NCBI RefSeq assembly: GCF_042676385.1
Contig: NZ_JBHTHA010000048.1
Coordinates: forward strand, 62,001-126,000
Length of the DNA stretch: 64,000 nt
DNA from: Paenibacillus_E sp042676385
Lineage (GTDB): Bacteria > Bacillota > Bacilli > Paenibacillales > NBRC-103111
Direction of reading: 5' to 3'
Shown here: positions 59,626 to 64,000 of the stretch, one piece after another
Position numbering within the stretch: the stretch's first letter is position 1
How the letters are laid out: the number at the start of each line of letters is the position of its first letter
Translations under genes and position numbers: made by a program
Notes under the pieces: model-generated
The model's database searches: none
Seen by the model: only the letters and a program-made list of their open reading frames with translations
Told to the model about the DNA's origin: nothing

Positions 59626-60075
59626 TCATTGTATCGGGTCAGGCACAAGCCCTTCTTCCAGCAGTTCGCTGCCCGTCTTCATATGCTTCATTTGCTTACC
59701 CAGCACAATCATTTCGTCTTCCGTGGGCGCCATACTATTGTGCGTATCCTCCACAAGTTTCAACGTACGACTATGCTGCTCCAAATAATCAGCGACATCC
59801 CGCAGCTTGCTAATCGCGGCTTCTTTCACTTGATAAGGTACATGCTTCTCATCAAAGCTTGCTTCACTAAGCTTAACTTCGGCCTGTCCATTCTCCATTG
59901 TATGCGCGGTAACGTATAACGTATAGCTCCTGTCCGTTTCCGGACTGACAAAAGCAAGCTTGTACATCGAAACATGCTTGTCCTTTGTTTTGTCAAATCC
60001 TAAACCGACTAACGTCTTATGCACAAAAGAAAAAGGCTTGGTGACTGTGGATAGTGTTCTTCTGAACGAATTCAT
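59626..60075 (-). CDS. Unknown 149-residue protein
   Basis: Soluble: a basic N terminus (MNSFRRTLSTVTKPFSFVHKTLVGLGFDKTKDK), a beta-rich middle (MYKLAFVSPETDRSYTLYVTAHTMENGQAEVKLSEASF) and an acidic helical tail. No family recognised. I start at the ATG at 60075, since GAAGGAGG lies 7 nt upstream. It is next to the dyad repeat at 60190. It may be a small cytoplasmic stress or sporulation protein, which is a guess. Confidence 0.65.
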   Translation of the reverse strand: MNSFRRTLSTVTKPFSFVHKTLVGLGFDKTKDKHVSMYKLAFVSPETDRSYTLYVTAHTMENGQAEVKLSEASFDEKHVPYQVKEAAISKLRDVADYLEQHSRTLKLVEDTHNSMAPTEDEMIVLGKQMKHMKTGSELLEEGLVPDPIQ

Positions 60076-60189
60076 AGTGAAAACCTCCTTCAAATCATCT
60101 ATTGGCCTATCTAGATTATAGAATTCGATAGACTGCTAGAGTTTGAGGGGGTAGGAGGTGAAATACATTAAAGTCGCGGCAATCCGTGA

Positions 60190-60380
60190 CTGTAAAGACC
60201 AAAAAAGGCGCTACAGTCCGGTTGCGTGCGCAAACTCGTTCTGTAACGCCCCAAATGGGCCTTTCAACCTCATTTTCGCCTCGCCTAGCAGGTGATTCCA
60301 AGTTGTAAGGGCCCACAAGGACGCTACAGTCGAAATTCTGCCTGTTCTTCCAGTTGTAGCGGCGAAAAACACCCTTACAG
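60190..60380. repeat. Dyad repeat, group 3, two tandem units
   Basis: Dyads at 60190-60216 (CTGTAAAGACC-AAAAA-..GCTACAG), 60241-60267, 60303-60329 and 60354-60380 (..AAAAACACCCTTACAG); spacings 51, 62 and 51 nt, so the period is 113 nt. Primary sequence differs from groups 1 and 2, but the outer CTGTA / TACAG arms and the loop are like group 1. It starts 36 nt past the stop of the ABC transporter gene and fills the gap to the next gene. Confidence 0.85.
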
Positions 60381-60415
60381 CATGGTCCGGCCACCCATCG
60401 GCCCACGCCGACTGG

Positions 60416-62224
60416 CTACGCCTCCACCGCCTTCGCGAACTGCGTGCGATACAGCCGCGCGTATAGCCCGTCCAGCGCGAGCAGCTCGCTGTGCGTGCCC
60501 CGCTCCACGACGCTGCCCGCCTCGATCACCAGAATGTGATCGGCGGCCAGCACCGTGGAGAGCCGGTGCGCGATCACGAGCGTCGTGCGACCCTGCATCA
60601 GCTCCTCGAGCGCGGCCTGCACATAGGACTCGGATTCCGAGTCCAGGTGCGAGGTCGCCTCATCGAGGATGAGGATGCGCGGGCGCTTCAGGATCGCGCG
60701 GGCAATCGCGATCCGCTGGCGCTCGCCGCCGGAGAGCCGGTGGCCGCGCTCACCCACCATCGTGTCGTACCCTTCGGGGAGCGACACAATGAAATCGTGG
60801 ATGTAGGCCTGGCGGCACGCGGCCTCCATCTCTTCAGCGCTAGCGTCCGCCTTCGCAAAGCGCAAATTATCGCCGATCGTCGCGTGAAACAGGAACGACT
60901 CCTGCGTCACGTACGCGATTTGCGAGCGCAGCGAGGCCAGCTGCACGTCGCGTACGTTCACCCCATCGACCTCGACGACGCCCGCTGTCGGGTCGTACAG
61001 ACGCGCGATCATGCCGATCAGCGTCGATTTCCCCGCGCCGCTCGGCCCGACGAGCGCGACCATCTCTCCCGGCTGCGCGTCAAACGTGACGTCGCGCAGC
61101 GCGTACTGCCCAGGCTTATAAGCAAAGGAAACCTGCTTATAAGCCACACGGCCCACGACCTGCGTCAGCGATCGCGCGTCAAGGGCATCCAGGACATCGG
61201 GAACCATGTCCTGGTATTCGAAAATGCGCTGGAATACCCCCAGCGCCGTCGCCAACTCCACCTGTAGGTTCAATAGCGTACCTACAGGCATATACAGGCG
61301 GCCGAGGTAGGCCGCGAAAGCGACGATCGCGCCGAGCGTCATGCTTCCTGTGACGACCGAGTAGCCGCCGTACAAATAAATAATCGCTGTGCCCAGCGGC
61401 CCCAGCGTGTTCGTCGCCATACCGAACCAGCGGCCCACCAGGTTCAGTCTCAGCTCCAAGTCCATGACCTTCTGGTTCATGGCCGTGAATTCCGCCTCCT
61501 GCTGCCGCTCTCTTCCGAAAATGCGCGTCAGCAGCGCGCCTGAGATACCGAAGCTTTCCCCCAATTGGGCAGCAATATCAGAACGGACTTTTTGTGTCTC
61601 ACTGCGCAGTTGTTTTCGCACTTTCGACACCTTTTTCACTGGGAGCACGAACAACGGAAGAATGATCATTGAGATAATTGCGAGCTTCCAGTCCAATGCG
61701 AACAAAATGCCCATTGTCGTCGCAACAATGACGATCTGTGTAATCGAGGAGACGACGAGCGAGGTGACCACATTTTGAACCGCCTGCACATCCCCGGTAA
61801 TCCGCTGCACAATCTCACCCGATCGGGCATCCGTGAAAAACGCCATCGATTGCCGCTGCAAATTATGATAAAGCGATTGCCCCAAATCGCGAATAACCCC
61901 CTGGGTCACTTTCGTGTTCAAATGATTTTGCCATACCCCCAGCGTGCCGCTCACGACCGGCAGCAGAATCATCAGCAGCGCCATCTCCGCCAGCAACCGC
62001 ATGCTCCCCTGCGGAATCGCCTTATCAATAATTTCTTTCATCACGAGCGGCGGTATCAGACCAATAACCGCGGCAACCAGGGCCAGACCTATAATCGCAA
62101 TCAACTGACCCCAATAGCCATGAAACAGCTGCCAAATTCTACGAACCGATACATCCTTTAATTTCGCCTTAGGGCGATTATTCATTCTATCAGCTAATCC
62201 GCCCATACTTCCTCCAGGTCTCAT
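60416..62224 (-). CDS. ABC exporter, fused permease and ATPase
   Basis: 602 residues: a six-helix ABC transporter type 1 membrane domain (about 40-330) and an ATPase domain (about 360-595) with Walker A VGPSGAGKST, signature LSGGERQRIAIARA, Walker B RILILDEATS and the H-loop His in VIAHRLST. Probably a homodimeric lipid, peptide or drug exporter (MsbA/BmrA type). AAGGAG before the ATG. The ATPase half is markedly more GC-rich than the membrane half. Confidence 0.93.
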   Translation of the reverse strand: MRPGGSMGGLADRMNNRPKAKLKDVSVRRIWQLFHGYWGQLIAIIGLALVAAVIGLIPPLVMKEIIDKAIPQGSMRLLAEMALLMILLPVVSGTLGVWQNHLNTKVTQGVIRDLGQSLYHNLQRQSMAFFTDARSGEIVQRITGDVQAVQNVVTSLVVSSITQIVIVATTMGILFALDWKLAIISMIILPLFVLPVKKVSKVRKQLRSETQKVRSDIAAQLGESFGISGALLTRIFGRERQQEAEFTAMNQKVMDLELRLNLVGRWFGMATNTLGPLGTAIIYLYGGYSVVTGSMTLGAIVAFAAYLGRLYMPVGTLLNLQVELATALGVFQRIFEYQDMVPDVLDALDARSLTQVVGRVAYKQVSFAYKPGQYALRDVTFDAQPGEMVALVGPSGAGKSTLIGMIARLYDPTAGVVEVDGVNVRDVQLASLRSQIAYVTQESFLFHATIGDNLRFAKADASAEEMEAACRQAYIHDFIVSLPEGYDTMVGERGHRLSGGERQRIAIARAILKRPRILILDEATSHLDSESESYVQAALEELMQGRTTLVIAHRLSTVLAADHILVIEAGSVVERGTHSELLALDGLYARLYRTQFAKAVEA

Positions 62225-62265
62225 CTGTCTTTACTCCTTCTGCACATCGCCATTCTCTCCCGTGC

Positions 62266-62811
62266 TCACATCACCCTCCAGATCGGCAAAGCGTGCAAAA
62301 TCGCCTTCGTCACTTCCTCCGTCATTTTGAGTACGCTGTAAAGCGAAGTCGTCTGCAGAATCCCATACTGTTTCGGTCCGTCCGCGTTTACAATCGCAGC
62401 GATCGTATAATCCCCGACCTGCGGAAGCACTTTACCTAACGATTTGCCCGGCGCCAGCGGTTGATTGGACACTTGGTACAAACCCACGGATTGTTTCTGC
62501 CCTAAGCACGCATCGATTGCTATAATTACGCTACCTTCAGGAATTTCCTTCAAGCGCTCCACGAGATTACTGGCATCACAAGGCGCCTCCAAAGTGCCAA
62601 TAACCATGGGATATCCCGCTTCCCTTAGTCTTGAACCAACAAGAGGGCCAAGCGCATCACCCGTTGAACGATCCGTTCCTATACATACAAATGCCACAGT
62701 ATCCGGCTTGAGCCCCTTCTCCTTTACGATTTCTAAAAGAAACAGCCTCAGCTGTTCCCCATTTATTTTTCTCCAGTATTGCTCCTGAGTCCCAGCACGT
62801 TGTTCCCCCAT
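62266..62811 (-). CDS. yyaC: YyaC-family spore protease-like protein
   Basis: 181 residues. VAFVCIGTDRSTGDALGPLVGSRLREAG and IAIDACLGQKQSVGLYQ, with ADGPKQYGILQTTSLYSV near the end, are characteristic of YyaC, a relative of the spore germination protease GPR found in endospore formers. The two Asp-containing segments carry the presumed catalytic acids. GAGGAGGG before the ATG. Expected in the forespore; supports a spore-forming host. 41 bp upstream of the ABC exporter gene on the same strand. Confidence 0.9.
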   Translation of the reverse strand: MGEQRAGTQEQYWRKINGEQLRLFLLEIVKEKGLKPDTVAFVCIGTDRSTGDALGPLVGSRLREAGYPMVIGTLEAPCDASNLVERLKEIPEGSVIIAIDACLGQKQSVGLYQVSNQPLAPGKSLGKVLPQVGDYTIAAIVNADGPKQYGILQTTSLYSVLKMTEEVTKAILHALPIWRVM

Positions 62812-62840
62812 AAGCCCTCCTCTTCAAGCCTTCAGGATGA

Positions 62841-62870
62841 TTGCTCCTTGCTTCCGCCCAATGTTATAAT
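62841..62870 (+). promoter_or_regulatory. Promoter of the glycosyltransferase gene
   Basis: TTGCTC (62841-62846), 18-nt spacer, TATAAT (62865-62870). Transcription would begin near 62877, about 30 nt before the ATG. Confidence 0.6.
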
Positions 62871-62906
62871 GCGGTCAACTTCTATTCTTTCACAAGGAGG
62901 TGCACC

Positions 62907-64000
62907 ATGTCCACCCTCGGAATTGTCACAATCCTGATCCTCCTCTACTGGATTATCATGTCGTTAGAAGCCTATCGCGGCTTACATCTGATGCATACGC
63001 TGCCCAGGTCAATCAAGCAACCGGACAAGCCTCCCCTCGTATCTGTGATCATTGCCGCCAAAGAAGAGGAGTCCACCATTCTCGATACGGTACGGCATCT
63101 GCTCTCGCAAAATTATCCCCGCCTCGAGATCATCGCTGTCAATGACCGTTCTAAAGATGCTACGGGCGTCAAGCTTGAAGAGCTGCGCAAATGGTCCGAA
63201 TACAAAGAGGGCATACGCACTCCGTTGCAAATCATTCATATCACCCATTTGCCGGAAGGCTGGCTTGGCAAGAATCACGCCCTATATCAAGGATATTTGC
63301 AAGCTCGAGGTCAGTACTTGCTGTTTACCGATGCGGATATTATTTTTTCACCTGCAACTATATCGGATGCCGTCGCGTTTATGAAGGAACATGAAGTGCA
63401 TCACCTCACGCTGACGCCAAATATGATCGCCCGAGGCTCGCTGTTACGAGGCTTCGTTCATTTTTTTCTGTTTTCATTTTCTCTATTTGTTCGTCCATGG
63501 CGGGCCAATATTGACGGCTCCCGCCGCCAAGGCATCGGCATCGGAGCCTTTAATATGGTTAGCCGCGCCGCCTATGAAGCCATCGGCACACACAAGTCCA
63601 TCGCGTTGCGTCCGGATGATGACTTACAGCTCGGTATCTTCCTCAAACGCGCAGGCTTTAAGCAAAAAGTGCTGTCCGGCAAACACACCCTGCAGGTGGA
63701 ATGGTACCGCTCACTTAGGGAAGCCATCACTGGATTGGAGAAAAATCTATTCTCCGGCTTTCATTACAGTTTTGGCATTGCTCTGCTGGCCTGCATCGGG
63801 CAGCTGATTTTCTTTATATTCCCATGGCTAGGCCTCTTGGTCTTTTGGGATTGGAAGGGTGTCGCCCTCAGCATCTCCGTTATCCTGCAAATCTGGCTGT
63901 ATCGCATTTTGATCGATCGAATCATGGGCAAGCGTGGGAGCGAAGCCTACCAGCTTCCTATAAGCGCTGCGCTTCTTCTTTATACCATCATTCGCTCGGT
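62907..64000 (+). CDS. Family 2 glycosyltransferase (CrtQ-like), 3' end cut by window
   Basis: 364 residues visible, continuing past the right edge. N-terminal membrane helix (about 5-25), GT2 catalytic domain with VSVIIAAKEEESTI, NDRSKD, the DxD in LFTDAD (about 143-145) and a later RPDDDLQLGIFLKRAG, then two or three C-terminal helices (LLACIGQLIFFIFPWLGLLVFW). It resembles glycosyltransferases of glycosylated-carotenoid or glycolipid pathways, but no crt genes are visible. AAGGAGG 7 nt before the ATG and TATAAT promoter upstream. Confidence 0.88.
   Translation, partial: MSTLGIVTILILLYWIIMSLEAYRGLHLMHTLPRSIKQPDKPPLVSVIIAAKEEESTILDTVRHLLSQNYPRLEIIAVNDRSKDATGVKLEELRKWSEYKEGIRTPLQIIHITHLPEGWLGKNHALYQGYLQARGQYLLFTDADIIFSPATISDAVAFMKEHEVHHLTLTPNMIARGSLLRGFVHFFLFSFSLFVRPWRANIDGSRRQGIGIGAFNMVSRAAYEAIGTHKSIALRPDDDLQLGIFLKRAGFKQKVLSGKHTLQVEWYRSLREAITGLEKNLFSGFHYSFGIALLACIGQLIFFIFPWLGLLVFWDWKGVALSISVILQIWLYRILIDRIMGKRGSEAYQLPISAALLLYTIIRS

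Noticed and set aside
60491..61267. Plus-strand frame of 258 codons opposite the ABC ATPase domain
   Set aside because: Antisense of a high-GC coding region; the minus strand has all ABC motifs.

Overview
The window looks like a chromosomal segment of an endospore-forming Firmicute, most likely Paenibacillus or a close relative such as Cohnella. Support: strong AGGAGG-type ribosome sites with many GTG/TTG starts, a YyaC-type spore protease homologue, a SpoIIM-like protein, a small protein with the SSAGSILVLF ending common in Paenibacillaceae, an arabinan-use locus of lipoprotein glycosidases with a binding-protein ABC importer, and mid GC content with local GC-rich patches. I see no rRNA, tRNA, CRISPR array, prophage or complete insertion sequence. 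Species identity is inference.

Layout. 1-3400: housekeeping and stress enzymes (metallo-hydrolase, thioredoxin-like protein, DedA, LysR regulator). 3500-6700: HPP membrane protein, membrane-anchored cupredoxin and a two-component system. 6800-9540: small proteins, DinB, two secreted proteins. 10100-14670: GABA catabolism (aldehyde dehydrogenase, aminotransferase, PucR activator). 14950-17250: GH4 glycosidase divergent from an AraC regulator. 17300-24600: single genes (CBO0543 protein, aminoglycoside 6-adenylyltransferase, GNAT, MFS, DMT/Crp pair, ArsR-SRPBCC pair, SAM enzyme, DUF1697). 24800-31700: arabinan/arabino-oligosaccharide operon (binding protein, two permeases, endo-arabinanase lipoprotein, arabinofuranosidase) divergent from its probable ArsR-type regulator. 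32100-40500: unknown proteins, a MerR-controlled pair of imine-reductase-like genes (one frameshifted), a second two-component system next to a CPBP protease, and a second ArsR. 40500-43000: LigD-type ligase, NAD-binding protein, RDD protein. 43100-49300: SpoIIM-like / MoxR / DUF58 / DUF4350 / DUF4129 cluster. 49400-64000: diguanylate cyclase, TauE/SafE, topoisomerase III, a DUF559-like nuclease, lspA, methyltransferase, HAD phosphatase, ABC exporter, YyaC, and a glycosyltransferase cut by the right edge.

The most unusual content is intergenic. Seven loci (14774-14852, 17936-18014, 31829-32020, 33453-33645, 39671-39863, 54634-54972, 60190-60380) carry arrays of about 27-nt dyads with A-rich loops. 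The dyads follow one another at alternating centre spacings of 51-52 and 62 nt, giving a 113-114-nt repeat unit. Three groups of loci have unrelated primary sequence but the same architecture, and each keeps its own self-complementary stem. All lie just downstream of stop codons. I do not recognise this as a named repeat class, and it is the best candidate here for an undescribed element or RNA. Other points worth checking: a probably leaderless arsR mRNA, genes whose ribosome site lies inside the preceding terminator, a frameshifted imine reductase with an intact MerR promoter, abrupt GC shifts inside two genes, and small genes of under 60 codons.
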